The position numbers and the translations under genes are program-made. From a virus: 37,189 nucleotides of DNA. This document shows positions 16,608-24,139 of the stretch, in pieces (position 1 is the stretch's first letter; each line of letters begins with the position of its first letter). Location: positions 1 to 37,189 of the IMG/VR virus record IMGVR_UViG_3300030012_002207; one strand, 5' to 3'. The notes under the pieces are model-generated. The model made no database searches and was not told where the DNA came from. It saw nothing but the letters and a program-made list of their open reading frames with translations.

Positions 16608-17962
16608 TATAACTCCTGTATCTCCTCTCCTGAAGCCATTTCTTTTTTCATTGCTTCTCTTTGCTTTGGTGTCATACTAGACTGTGGACCAATCTTCAAT
16701 GTATCCCAAGATATTTGGGAAGAAAAATCTTCAATCGGACCGTTTCTCATCTTCTTACACTCAAAGGTCATACAATTATCACCAGGCTCCCAAGTCTCTA
16801 GTGAGTAGGCGGCATCTGCGGCATCTAATATACCTTTTGCAAATCTTGCCTCGCCTGTGGCATCTACTTGATATGGACTAACATATAGGCATTTGTGCTC
16901 CTGTGCATACTGCTTTAAGGTTTTACTGACTTCTATCTGCTCTGTCCAATCATATTGCCCACCTTTACTTGGAAGCGTGGATCGTTTTACTTGATTAATA
17001 TAGTCTACAATTACAACTCCAATGTCCAAATAATTCATTCGAACTTCTACTTCAGCTTTAATTTTAGCTAAAGTAAGAGCAGGATCATAGACTATATCCA
17101 TTTGTCTATCTAGCCGTAATGGAAGTTTAATTAAAGTTTCTTGAAACTTATCATAGTCTCCATGAGTATAAAAATCAGCTAAAATATTAGCACTACCTTC
17201 ATATCTACTTGCGTTCCACTCTGCAAGTTGTTTGAACTCTTGCTGTGTTAGCATACGATTCCTCAGTCTCTCTAAAGGTATACCTGTGGCAATAGATGCC
17301 ATACGTCTAAACGTCTGATCTTTTGTCATTTCTATCGTAAAGAAAAGACTACTCTTACCAGCTTCATACTGGTTTACGGCAATGTTTGCACATACAAGAG
17401 ACTTACCACTTCCTCTACGTCCACCAATTAGAACTAAGTCTGTTTTTGCAAAGTGATTCTTGGAATCATACTCTGTATTCAGTCCTAATGGTATGTAGTT
17501 TTTCAACTGTTCCACAGTCTCTAGTGGATTGATTTTTTGCATATTGATTTCTTCTGAGTCCTCTATCTCAACTTTATTTCGCATATCTACTGATATATCT
17601 TCTAAAGCAAGAATATGTTCTTCTGCGCTTGACATAGCAACAGAATTATCCACATACTTATCTAGTTTATTTAAGATTTCGCCATGTGTATATTCGTTTT
17701 TTAGGTATTCAAGTAGGTGAGGAGCCTCTGAGTCCACATCAAGAGTTTCTATCGCAAAGATTTTTTCTTTGATAGTTTGGTCTCTAAGACTTAGTTTTAA
17801 GTCATCAAATGTGGGTAGAGTCTTGAAAGTCGAGAAGTGTGTTTCAACGGCTCGAAAGATTGGTTGGTATTCTGTGGGTAAATAATGAGATTCAAGAGAG
17901 CCCCAGGTTTCCATGTCCTGTTCGACAATTATCTTGTTAATAAGTGCTGAACTTATGTTCAT
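16607..17962 (-). CDS. DnaB-like replicative helicase
   Basis: 451 residues from the ATG at 17962, chosen because GGGAG lies just upstream; the frame continues to 18001 without an SD. RecA-type motor: Walker A GGRRGSGKS near 179-187, LFFTIEMTKDQTFRR (motif H1a/H2), VVIVDYINQVKR (Walker B) and a C-terminal SLETWEPGDNCMTFECKKMRNG resembling the DnaB arginine-finger region. The N-terminal 150 residues are helical, as in DnaB. It works with the separate primase downstream. Confidence 0.92.
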   Translation of the reverse strand: MNISSALINKIIVEQDMETWGSLESHYLPTEYQPIFRAVETHFSTFKTLPTFDDLKLSLRDQTIKEKIFAIETLDVDSEAPHLLEYLKNEYTHGEILNKLDKYVDNSVAMSSAEEHILALEDISVDMRNKVEIEDSEEINMQKINPLETVEQLKNYIPLGLNTEYDSKNHFAKTDLVLIGGRRGSGKSLVCANIAVNQYEAGKSSLFFTIEMTKDQTFRRMASIATGIPLERLRNRMLTQQEFKQLAEWNASRYEGSANILADFYTHGDYDKFQETLIKLPLRLDRQMDIVYDPALTLAKIKAEVEVRMNYLDIGVVIVDYINQVKRSTLPSKGGQYDWTEQIEVSKTLKQYAQEHKCLYVSPYQVDATGEARFAKGILDAADAAYSLETWEPGDNCMTFECKKMRNGPIEDFSSQISWDTLKIGPQSSMTPKQREAMKKEMASGEEIQEL

Positions 17963-17982
17963 TATTCTCCCAAATATATGTG

Positions 17983-18017
17983 CAAAAGAAAGCGTGGTCA
18001 AGTTACCTTAACCACGC
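17983..18017 (-). terminator. Intrinsic terminator / attenuator, leftward
   Basis: On the minus strand an 11-pair stem starting GCGTGGTTAAG closes a GTAA (GNRA) loop and is followed by TTTCTTTT. It lies between the HTH gene and the helicase start, so it can limit read-through into the replication block. No consensus promoter was seen between it and the helicase ATG. Confidence 0.8.
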
Positions 18018-18034
18018 CTCTAGGATTGAAAAGT

Positions 18035-18760
18035 TTAGCTGGACGCTTTTTCTTTTCTTGCTGCACCATCATAGTCTGCACAAGCAAGACCTCTTCTGGT
18101 TAGCATAGTTTTGACACCTCTGACTGTTTTGCCAATCTCATCAGCAATCTGGTCAACTGTGTGCTCAGAGATATCCCCTAGCGCAGTAAGTGCATCTACT
18201 TTAGAAGCAGCTGTACTTTCTCTTTGAGAAGGGATAGCGTCTATCTCACCTGTTCTTAGGAAAGAAAGAGCTTTACCTCTGATTGAATTTACAGGCTTGC
18301 CAAGAGCATCAGCGATGTCCTCAACAAAAGCCCCGTCACCTACCATTTGTAAGAATGTAGCTTCTTCAGACTCTGTGTAAGTTCTGACTGAAGCAGGTTT
18401 CTCAGTAGGTTTAACGTGATCTGTCAATTCCATAGAAAGAATCTTTCCTTGAATTGATTTAGCACTATATTTGCCTCCTTCGAAGGCACTAGCAATCTCT
18501 GCATATGTGTAGTTACCAGAGTTATCTGATACAAATGCTGATAAAGTTGCTTCCTCCTGCTCAGAAAAAGTTCTAGTAGAAACTGAAGATGCGAGTTCAA
18601 CCTCGAATCCCATTTTTCTTAATTTAGAACTAACTGATCTAGGAGATGTTTCAAGCTGCTCAGCTGCTTCTGCAACTGTTGCTTGAGATACGGGTGATTC
18701 TCCACCCACGAACTCTGTTAATTCTTGAGTTCTTTCGTCTGTCCACTTAGGTACTGCCAT
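18035..18760 (-). CDS. Four-module helix-turn-helix (Myb/trihelix-like) DNA-binding protein
   Basis: 241 residues from ATG 18760 (SD GGAG). Four related helical modules can be seen: WTDERTQELTEFV to PRSVSSKLRKMGF; FSEQEEATLSAFV to AKSIQGKIL; YTESEEATFLQMV to VNSIRGKALSF; and a last one ending TVRGVKTMLTRRGL. Each ends in a basic recognition-type helix with S-(V/I)-x-x-K. It is the largest member of a family found at least six times in the window. A role as regulator or nucleoid-type DNA binder is inferred. It precedes the helicase, with a terminator in between. Confidence 0.78.
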   Translation of the reverse strand: MAVPKWTDERTQELTEFVGGESPVSQATVAEAAEQLETSPRSVSSKLRKMGFEVELASSVSTRTFSEQEEATLSAFVSDNSGNYTYAEIASAFEGGKYSAKSIQGKILSMELTDHVKPTEKPASVRTYTESEEATFLQMVGDGAFVEDIADALGKPVNSIRGKALSFLRTGEIDAIPSQRESTAASKVDALTALGDISEHTVDQIADEIGKTVRGVKTMLTRRGLACADYDGAARKEKASS

Positions 18761-19526
18761 TATTTTCTCCAATTAGCTGTTTTATGTTTGTTACTATTCT
18801 TATTCCTTTTGATTCTGCTGACTTTGTTTTACTAGAAGCTATGCCACTTTCATTGACTAGGATTGTTACATCTTTTGTTAAAGTATCCTTTACTCGATAT
18901 CCATATTTCTCTAATTCCATTTTTGCTTCTGCTTTCGTTTTATAGGAAGTCAAGCGTCCTGAGATACAAACTACTTCGTTTATATCTACGACTGGTACTC
19001 CTTCGAAAATATCTGCCTTCCATGTGAAAGGTAAAGTTTTATATCTGTTTTTGTATTCTTTATTATACCAACTACAGATATTAGTTGTAACTTTTGGACC
19101 TAACCCTGCTTCACTACATCTCTTCTCGCTGATTTCTTCGACGTGTGAAATCTTATCGCATAATTTTTGAGAAGCTGTAGATCCAAAAAGTGGAATAGCA
19201 AAAGCAGGTAGTAACTCTTGAAGGTTAGCATTTTTACTTAATTCTATCTCATTTACTAACTTCATTGCTAGTTTTTCTGAACCTAGCTTTTGTTCTATTC
19301 GTTCTTGTGTCAGCTCGTATATATCTTCTATACACTCTAAACCAAGTTTTTCTATGGTCTTTGTTCCAAGACCTTTGATTCTAAGAGTCTTAGCAAAACC
19401 TTCCACGATCTTTGAATTTTTTGCTGGGCAACTTGTGTTGTTGCAGTAGAGCTGATCATTTATCAGCTCTAATTCGGTTTGGCATGAAGGACATACCTCT
19501 GGAATTTCAATCGCTTGTTGTTTCAT
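18747..19526 (-). CDS. NAD-dependent DNA ligase, C-terminal subunit (Zn finger, HhH, BRCT)
   Basis: 259 residues. It has a four-Cys zinc finger (C12, C15, C28, C33), helix-hairpin-helix repeats (KTLRIKGLGTKTIEKLGLE) and a C-terminal BRCT domain (VVCISGRLTSYKTKAEAKMEL). Together with the separate adenylation subunit upstream it rebuilds a complete LigA, as in phage T5, where the enzyme is also in two genes. It has its own promoter (19551-19579) and a leader of about 18 bases. It overlaps the HTH gene by 14 bases. Confidence 0.92.
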   Translation of the reverse strand: MKQQAIEIPEVCPSCQTELELINDQLYCNNTSCPAKNSKIVEGFAKTLRIKGLGTKTIEKLGLECIEDIYELTQERIEQKLGSEKLAMKLVNEIELSKNANLQELLPAFAIPLFGSTASQKLCDKISHVEEISEKRCSEAGLGPKVTTNICSWYNKEYKNRYKTLPFTWKADIFEGVPVVDINEVVCISGRLTSYKTKAEAKMELEKYGYRVKDTLTKDVTILVNESGIASSKTKSAESKGIRIVTNIKQLIGENNGST

Positions 19527-19550
19527 CTACTCTTTTTATCAATTATTAAT

Positions 19551-19579
19551 ATTATACTAAATCTGACATCAAATGTCAA
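19551..19579 (-). promoter_or_regulatory. Sigma-70-type promoter for ligase C-terminal subunit
   Basis: TTGACA (19574-19579), 17-base spacer, TATAAT (19551-19556); start expected near 19544. An inverted repeat TGACAT-CAA-ATGTCA (19564-19578) overlaps the -35 box and spacer and could be an operator. Confidence 0.88.
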
Positions 19580-19582
19580 GAT

Positions 19583-20521
19583 TTATTTTTCTGCAAGTCC
19601 TACAATTCTAGGAATTATTTCTCCTGACCTGATAACCTCAACCTTACAACCTATGTAAAGTCCGAGTGCTTCGATGTAAGACTTATTGTGTAGTGTTGCT
19701 CTACTGACTGTAGCCTCTCCTATAACGCAAGGTTCTAGAATAGCTACTGGCGAGACCACTCCTGACTTTCCTACTTGCCATATGACATCTAGCAAAGTTG
19801 TGATAACACCATCTTGTTGTTCTTTTAACGCAAATGCACCTCTGGGATGATGACTTGTGTATCCAAGTCTTTCAAATACTTCATTTGAATCGAGTCTCCA
19901 TACTGTACCATCTTGAGGAAAGTTTGACCAATCCCCTTTCATTACAGTACTGAAACCTTCCATATCAAGCAGTTCCATTTCTCTTGACCATCTTGGCAAG
20001 GCATATGGCTGTACTCCATAGGCTGCAAAAAACAAGTCTCGGGAGAGGAATTCGTCTACGCTTTTTAGGTTCAAAGCACCTGAAGCATAGTTCCTCGAAT
20101 TCGGTACGGATTTGGGAGCAACTACTTCTCCCGTGACTTGAAAAAGACTTAACGCTTTGTCTATCTTTTTGGGTATGATGTCCCACGCTAGAAACTTATC
20201 TGTAATATCTAACCCTGCTTTGCCATCTCCTCTTGTAAGAACTTGTGTAAGTTCTCCTTTTACATACAGTAATGATACTGCTGCTCCGTCTAGCTTGGGG
20301 GTTACTACTACATCTCCATGTGGGAGTGGAGAATCTTCTCCTCTAAAAACTTTCTGAAGTGAATACATACGAAACGCGTGAGGAACTTTTCCACTAGCTG
20401 AACCAACTTTGGCATACTTAGCAATATCTGCAAGCCTATCAAACTCCTCATCTGATAGAGTTGGAGTTCCTGCATAGTAGTCCTCACTCGCTTTATCTAA
20501 TAACTTCGTTAATTTTTCCAT
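19583..20521 (-). CDS. NAD-dependent DNA ligase, adenylation/OB subunit
   Basis: 312 residues. The Ia-domain signature YYAGTPTLSDEEFDRLADI near the N-terminus binds NAD; TPKLDGAAVSL contains the adenylated K76 (KLDG), and RGDGKAGLDIT and LKEQQDGVITTLLDV are the other nucleotidyltransferase motifs. The C-terminal part (ATLHNKSYIEALGL, IIPRIVGL) is the OB fold. The ATG at 20521 lies exactly 7 bases after the -10 box, so the message should start at or next to the A of ATG and be leaderless. The N-terminus is conserved, so a later start is unlikely. Confidence 0.93.
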   Translation of the reverse strand: MEKLTKLLDKASEDYYAGTPTLSDEEFDRLADIAKYAKVGSASGKVPHAFRMYSLQKVFRGEDSPLPHGDVVVTPKLDGAAVSLLYVKGELTQVLTRGDGKAGLDITDKFLAWDIIPKKIDKALSLFQVTGEVVAPKSVPNSRNYASGALNLKSVDEFLSRDLFFAAYGVQPYALPRWSREMELLDMEGFSTVMKGDWSNFPQDGTVWRLDSNEVFERLGYTSHHPRGAFALKEQQDGVITTLLDVIWQVGKSGVVSPVAILEPCVIGEATVSRATLHNKSYIEALGLYIGCKVEVIRSGEIIPRIVGLAEK

Positions 20522-20527
20522 TTATAT

Positions 20528-20556
20528 ATTATATCAAAATACAGATTCCATGTCAA
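20528..20556 (-). promoter_or_regulatory. Sigma-70-type promoter, predicted leaderless ligase mRNA
   Basis: TTGACA (20551-20556), 17-base spacer, TATAAT (20528-20533), preceded by AAAATAATTC. The expected start point coincides with the ATG at 20521. Confidence 0.9.
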
Positions 20557-20559
20557 GAA

Positions 20560-20877
20560 TTATTTTCCGATATGTTCTAAATCTTCCACAGGCACAACCT
20601 GATAGCTTCCTTTATTGTATGGTATTGCTACTGTGTACTTGCGTTTAGCTTCTTCTTTGTAAGAATCATCTTCAACTACGCAAGGGGCTAACTTATCGCC
20701 CTTCCAAGAAGGATACTTTTCAGTATGTGCGTTTATTTGCTCCATACGAAGTCTCGCATGAAGGGGAATCTTTGGTTTACTTGTAGGAGTTCGCGTACTC
20801 TTCTTCGACTTGCGAGGAAGAGGTTTACGTTTCTTTCCATTAAAACTGTATCTCATGTTTCCGTATATTATTGCCAT
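20560..20877 (-). CDS. Basic hypothetical protein, predicted leaderless mRNA
   Basis: 105 residues from ATG 20877 (MAIIYGNMRYSFNGKKRKP). The reading frame is open to 20907, but that start lies upstream of the predicted transcription start. The ATG at 20877 sits exactly 7 bases after the -10 hexamer. The N-terminal half is rich in Lys, Arg, Pro and Ser (KPLPRKSKKSTRTPTSKPK), suggesting nucleic-acid contact. The C-terminus (VAIPYNKGSYQVVPVEDLEHI) looks folded. No family is recognised. Confidence 0.75.
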   Translation of the reverse strand: MAIIYGNMRYSFNGKKRKPLPRKSKKSTRTPTSKPKIPLHARLRMEQINAHTEKYPSWKGDKLAPCVVEDDSYKEEAKRKYTVAIPYNKGSYQVVPVEDLEHIGK

Positions 20878-20883
20878 TGTAAT

Positions 20884-20912
20884 ATTATGAAGGCAATAGC
20901 TTGGCAAGTCAA
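20884..20912 (-). promoter_or_regulatory. Sigma-70-type promoter, leftward
   Basis: TTGACT (20907-20912), 17-base spacer, CATAAT (20884-20889), with AAATACTTC upstream. The start point coincides with the ATG at 20877. Confidence 0.82.
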
Positions 20913-20932
20913 GAAGTATTTGCGATTTAGCG

Positions 20933-21235
20933 TCAAGAATATGAATCTTGCATTACGTCTTTGAAGTGTTCATACACTTCTTTTTTGTTCTCTGTAAGTG
21001 ATAATATTTCAACTAACCCTGAGAATAGTTCTCTGGAGTTAGATAGGTCAAGAGGCATCGAAACTCCTTGTTTCGTAGCTTGCCACTCACCATTGAAATC
21101 TATATAATACTTTCTAAGGTGTAGATATTCTTTTCCATAAAAAGTATTTACTACTAAGCGTATCTGCTCGTAGCCGTCCTCACTCTCATGAATAATACGA
21201 GAATAAAACTCTGGTTCTTGAAATATATCTACCAT
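20933..21235 (-). CDS. PC4-like (transcriptional coactivator p15) DNA-binding protein
   Basis: 100 residues. The middle shows the PC4 pattern of curved beta strands and helix: QIRLVVNTFYGKEYLHLRKY, then DFNGEWQATKQGVSMPL followed by a helix (SRELFSGLVEILS). PC4 proteins bind ssDNA and melted DNA; a phage relative exists in T5, where it is tied to late DNA metabolism. The start overlaps the upstream small gene by 7 bases. Assignment is by pattern. Confidence 0.78.
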   Translation of the reverse strand: MVDIFQEPEFYSRIIHESEDGYEQIRLVVNTFYGKEYLHLRKYYIDFNGEWQATKQGVSMPLDLSNSRELFSGLVEILSLTENKKEVYEHFKDVMQDSYS

Positions 21236-21498
21236 CTTGTATTCCTCAATATGCTAGACAATGGGGTGATGTTTGTTACATTGGCAGGTCTAAGTAGACG
21301 ATACGAGTCCGTATCCCAACACCATAAAAGAACTGTGTCTTTTGTTGGGCGAGCTCTGTTTCGTTTCTGCTGTATGTATGGGGTTGTAAAATCTAAAGTA
21401 CATACATTGTACTTTAACTTTCGAGAGTTAGTGCTTCTGTATGTGATTATAGCATCGCCACACTCTGTCACCTTTCTGATAAATTCGTCTCTTTTCAC
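21229..21498 (-). CDS. Hypothetical protein with GTG start
   Basis: 89 residues, starting at GTG 21498 with AAAGGA 9 bases upstream. Contains RKLKYNVCTLDFTTPYIQ and a conserved-looking SYRLLRPANVTNITPLSSIL. No known domain. A TATAAT at 21518-21523 lies just upstream, but the nearest TTGAAT is 26 bases away, so the promoter is weak or altered. The gene precedes the PC4-like gene with a 7-base overlap. Confidence 0.78.
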   Translation of the reverse strand: MKRDEFIRKVTECGDAIITYRSTNSRKLKYNVCTLDFTTPYIQQKRNRARPTKDTVLLWCWDTDSYRLLRPANVTNITPLSSILRNTRW

Positions 21499-21580
21499 GA
21501 GTGATTCCTTTCATTTAATTATAAGAAACCACGCTACCGAATATGTTTAATTCAAGAAATATGCTAAAACTTTTGAATGT

Positions 21581-21613
21581 AAAACACTAGGGATAGCAGT
21601 ACTACCCCTAGTG
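21581..21613 (-). terminator. Intrinsic terminator, leftward
   Basis: An eight-pair stem CACTAGGG/CCCTAGTG (21585-21592 and 21606-21613) with a 13-base loop is followed on the minus strand by TTTTA. It ends the transcript of the small HTH gene at 21625-21981. Confidence 0.75.
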
Positions 21614-21624
21614 CCTCAGGTGGG

Positions 21625-21981
21625 TTAATCGTTTACTGAGTTAATAACTCCAGCTAGATACTGTGCTGCTTTGCCTGACAGCTTTGATATAATATCCATG
21701 TCGGGTTCTTGTCCTGCGTCTGAGATAGCACCAGCAAGTTCTTGATGCATAGCATCTTTACTTACTCTACCGCCTCCTGTCTTTCCGCCTGATGAACCAC
21801 CTGCTGAAGGATTCTTTTTAACATATACTCCAGCTCTAGTAAGTATCATTCTGACTCCGTTCGGGCTCTCGCCTAACTCCTCAGCTATGTCTTTTACTAT
21901 CTCCATACTTGTTTCTGGAGTAGCTCCTGCTTCGGTATACATATTAACTGCTTGTTCTTTCGATTCGTCTGTCCAAGCCAT
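21625..21981 (-). CDS. Myb/trihelix-like DNA-binding protein (paralogue)
   Basis: 118 residues from ATG 21981 (MAWTDESKEQAVNMYTEAG), chosen for its SD (GGAG 8 bases upstream) and because three paralogues also begin MA-x-(W/Y)T. The frame is open to ATG 22062, which would lie exactly at the transcription start and add 27 Arg-rich residues. N-terminal module ends SPNGVRMILTRAGVYVKK. After a Gly/Ser linker a second module (VSKDAMHQEL to AAQYLAGVINS) matches the C-terminal module of the proteins at 31642 and 34589. Confidence 0.75.
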   Translation of the reverse strand: MAWTDESKEQAVNMYTEAGATPETSMEIVKDIAEELGESPNGVRMILTRAGVYVKKNPSAGGSSGGKTGGGRVSKDAMHQELAGAISDAGQEPDMDIISKLSGKAAQYLAGVINSVND

Positions 21982-22068
21982 TCTTCGTCTCCGTTTTGTA
22001 CCTCGATAGCCAGGGCAAGAGCCTGTTGCTTCGAGTTGTTGTTGATAAAATCTGTCTCCCATATTTAT

Positions 22069-22097
22069 ATTATAGAAGCAGATACTATTAAAGTCAA
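22069..22097 (-). promoter_or_regulatory. Sigma-70-type promoter, leftward
   Basis: TTGACT (22092-22097), 17-base spacer, TATAAT (22069-22074), AAATAGTTC upstream. The start point is near 22062, on the ATG of the longer reading of the HTH gene. The -35 box overlaps the stop codon of the preceding coiled-coil gene. Confidence 0.88.
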
Positions 22098-22255
22098 GAA
22101 CTATTTACTGTTAGCTTTTCTTTTAGTTCGTGATTTTCCTCTAATAGCTTTTCGACTTTCTGATATAGACTATATACTTTACGGTTTAGTTCTCGAATCT
22201 CTTGTTCATAATGATTCTGAGGTACTCCGTATTTATTGTCGGTATCTTCATTCAT
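22094..22255 (-). CDS. 53-residue coiled-coil protein, predicted leaderless mRNA
   Basis: Runs from ATG 22255 to TGA 22094. The C-terminal two thirds is a regular heptad helix (REL-x6-YSLYQKVEKLLEENHELKEK), the N-terminus is acidic (MNEDTDNKYG). The ATG lies exactly 7 bases downstream of a consensus -10 box and no SD can exist. The clean frame between two promoters supports a real gene. It could dimerise or be an antagonist of a host or phage coiled-coil protein; no family is recognised. Confidence 0.7.
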   Translation of the reverse strand: MNEDTDNKYGVPQNHYEQEIRELNRKVYSLYQKVEKLLEENHELKEKLTVNSS

Positions 22256-22261
22256 ATTTTT

Positions 22262-22290
22262 ATTATACTAAATTATTAACCAAATGTCAA
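22262..22290 (-). promoter_or_regulatory. Sigma-70-type promoter, predicted leaderless mRNA
   Basis: TTGACA (22285-22290), 17-base spacer, TATAAT (22262-22267), AAATACTTC upstream. The start point coincides with ATG 22255. Confidence 0.9.
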
Positions 22291-22316
22291 GAAGTATTTT
22301 TCTCATGGTTAGGTAC

Positions 22317-22514
22317 TTACCTGACTCCTTTTATATAGTTTAGTTTCTCGTCTGCTAAGGCTGCCTTGCCGATTTGCTCGTCAATCATAGCCATAACATC
22401 TGAGTGGTCTCCTATACCTGTTGGATTTAACAGATATATTCTAATATTAGTATGGGCGGTAGCTTTCTCGCCTTCATACTTTTTTATTAATGCTTCTTTT
22501 ATTTCGTCTTTCAT
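22317..22514 (-). CDS. Small hypothetical protein
   Basis: 65 residues from ATG 22514 (MKDEIKEALIKKYEGEKAT), overlapping the stop of the membrane-protein gene by 4 bases (ATGA). The frame is open further upstream but that part is a shadow of the membrane gene. It is helical and charged with a segment IYLLNPTGIGDHSDVMAMID. The function is unknown. It is the last gene of the operon that starts at 25715. Confidence 0.75.
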   Translation of the reverse strand: MKDEIKEALIKKYEGEKATAHTNIRIYLLNPTGIGDHSDVMAMIDEQIGKAALADEKLNYIKGVR

Positions 22515-22765
22515 TCTGTTTTCCCTAGTATAGAGTTTACAAACGCCTTTATAAACTCCTCTGTGTTTAATATTATTATAAGTAATGCAGGTGCAAATAC
22601 AACTGAAAATGCAAAACACAAAGCCAAATATAGACTCATGTTCTGACATACAACATTAGTTGGATCTAACTCTTTAGCAACTAAAAAAGCAGGATACCAA
22701 ACTGTTACTGATACTGTAAATGCTCCTGAAAAAGCAAATAACATATAGAAGTATAAAAATTCCAT
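22511..22765 (-). CDS. Two- or three-helix membrane protein
   Basis: 84 residues. A hydrophobic N-terminal helix (FLYFYMLFAFSGAFTVSVTVW) and a second long hydrophobic stretch (SLYLALCFAFSVVFAPALLI) flank a short Pro/Asp loop; the tail is charged. A good SD (AGGAG) precedes the ATG. No family is recognised. Confidence 0.8.
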   Translation of the reverse strand: MEFLYFYMLFAFSGAFTVSVTVWYPAFLVAKELDPTNVVCQNMSLYLALCFAFSVVFAPALLIIILNTEEFIKAFVNSILGKTE

Positions 22766-22778
22766 GTGTTCTCCTTTT

Positions 22779-23489
22779 TCACTCGAACGTTACTCCATAT
22801 TCTTTTAAGTGCTCGAGACTTCCTAGACGATATGCTAGTGTGTGGCTATTGAATCCGAGTTTCTTTCTGCCAGACCACCAACCCAAAGTCTTAATTGATT
22901 CATCATAATGATATAAATTGTAGTTGTATACCGTATAGAGTTTTGCTCCATACTTTTCTTCGTAGTCAAGAGTTTTGATTCCAGGTCTGGAATCTTGATA
23001 CTCTTTTGTCCACTCATTGCCTACAATACATGGCATATGATATTGAGAGTTCCAAGCTATTTCACCTTCTTGAAACTCCTCCTTTATACAAGCATCAGGT
23101 AATAATACCTCTGCTAATTTTTCATCTCCTACAGGTCGTCTAGGTACTCCTACTCTATCAATAATACCTTTAACAAAAGCGGATGACCTGTATAGTCTTT
23201 TTGCAATATCAGTTATACTATCGCCTTCGATATAGTCTGTTATTGCTTGTTTTATTTCATGAGGTGCTGCAGGCTTTCCTTTATTCATAGCTTTTCTAGT
23301 AGCCACTCTTTCCTGCTCCTCATGATATTCGTCTAAGATATTATTCAGTCTTGTAGTATTGTAACTGATTCTTAGCATTTCACAAGCTACTTTTTTAGTA
23401 GCTCCATCTTCTAGTGCTGCAATTACTCGTTTGATGTTTGCAGTACTTAAATCCTCATAACTCTTTGCTCTTACGCCTCTCTTTGCCAT
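22779..23489 (-). CDS. Helix-turn-helix protein with unknown C-terminal domain
   Basis: 236 residues. Two HTH-like segments: IKRVIAALEDGATKKVACEM to YNTTRLNNIL (residues about 18-55) and IKQAITDYIEGDSITDIAKR to SSAFVKGIIDRVGVPRRP (about 78-118). They resemble resolvase or transposase-type HTHs. The C-terminal half (EIAWNSQYHMPCIVGNEW, LYTVYNYNLYHYDESIKTLG) is rich in aromatic residues and has no motif I recognise. It follows the DUF3310-like gene by one base. A DNA-binding regulator is likely. Confidence 0.78.
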   Translation of the reverse strand: MAKRGVRAKSYEDLSTANIKRVIAALEDGATKKVACEMLRISYNTTRLNNILDEYHEEQERVATRKAMNKGKPAAPHEIKQAITDYIEGDSITDIAKRLYRSSAFVKGIIDRVGVPRRPVGDEKLAEVLLPDACIKEEFQEGEIAWNSQYHMPCIVGNEWTKEYQDSRPGIKTLDYEEKYGAKLYTVYNYNLYHYDESIKTLGWWSGRKKLGFNSHTLAYRLGSLEHLKEYGVTFE

Positions 23490-23490
23490 T

Positions 23491-23811
23491 CTAATCCATG
23501 TCCATTTGTAGTTGTTTCTCGTACTCGATAAATTTAGCTTCTTCTTCTCTATCTAACATACCGAGCAATATTACTGCGTAGTGAATAATCTTGTACAGGT
23601 CTGCTTCATTTCTGCCCTCTTTTTTACCATATCTTTGGGCATACTTCATGATGTTTCCTATACAAAACCCTTCACCATGCTGTGCATCAAAAATAACTTC
23701 TGTAGTTTGAATATTCCCTCGACCATAGTGCTGTTGGTAGGTTAAGTCTATGTATCCTTTCACTACCTTCAATATATGATCTTCATTAAATTTGTACTTA
23801 ATCTCACTCAA
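23491..23811 (-). CDS. DUF3310-like protein (T7 gp1.7 relative)
   Basis: 106 residues. FCIGNIMKYAQRYGKKEGRNE followed by DLYKIIHYAVILLG matches the DUF3310 core (G-N-x-x-K-Y-x-x-R). T7 gp1.7 of this type acts as a nucleotide kinase. The start is TTG at 23811, overlapping the upstream stop as TTGA, with GGAG 9 bases ahead; no in-frame ATG lies nearby. It may take part in nucleotide metabolism with RNR and the MazG-like protein. Confidence 0.8.
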   Translation of the reverse strand: MSEIKYKFNEDHILKVVKGYIDLTYQQHYGRGNIQTTEVIFDAQHGEGFCIGNIMKYAQRYGKKEGRNEADLYKIIHYAVILLGMLDREEEAKFIEYEKQLQMDMD

Positions 23812-24008
23812 GTGTTATCTCCATCTTTGTATTGTAAATCTGACTTATCAAAAATTTTGCTTTTCTGTCGGTTAAATTTATCTTTACACCATTGTATTGT
23901 TGTAAAATATGTGTCTGTTTGTTTGATAAAAGAAATAATAAATATCCAAATACCTAAACTAAATATCCACTTTGCCATAGTCCAAGGCAGGAGAAATATT
24001 TCAATCAT
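23808..24008 (-). CDS. Single-pass membrane protein
   Basis: 66 residues. One N-terminal hydrophobic helix of 25 residues (IFLLPWTMAKWIFSLGIWIF...) and a basic, cytoplasmic-type tail (KDKFNRQKSKIFDKSDLQYK). A strong SD (GAGGAG) lies in the preceding 44-residue gene. The function is unknown. Confidence 0.75.
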   Translation of the reverse strand: MIEIFLLPWTMAKWIFSLGIWIFIISFIKQTDTYFTTIQWCKDKFNRQKSKIFDKSDLQYKDGDNT

Positions 24009-24139
24009 ATCTCTCCTCTTTCTTTTTCTATAGCTATCTGTTCTGCTATCTCTACACCAAATAGTTTTTTATCCTCTCTCCAAGCTTCTACTTCTGCAAA
24101 GGCTTGTCTATGGTGCGCAGGTATTGTTCTTTTCTTCAC
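24005..24139 (-). CDS. 44-residue charged protein with GTG start
   Basis: Begins at GTG 24139 inside the TAGTG junction with the MazG-like gene; GGGGGA lies 7 bases upstream. The product, which includes IPAHHRQAFAEVEAWREDKK, is an amphipathic charged helix. The stop overlaps the ATG of the next gene. Tight packing on both sides supports it. No function is known. Confidence 0.6.
   Translation of the reverse strand: MKKRTIPAHHRQAFAEVEAWREDKKLFGVEIAEQIAIEKERGEI

Noticed and set aside
21518-21555. Consensus promoter upstream of the gene at 21229-21498
   Set aside because: TATAAT is present, but TTGAAT is 26 bases away, unlike the fixed 17-base spacing of all other promoters.
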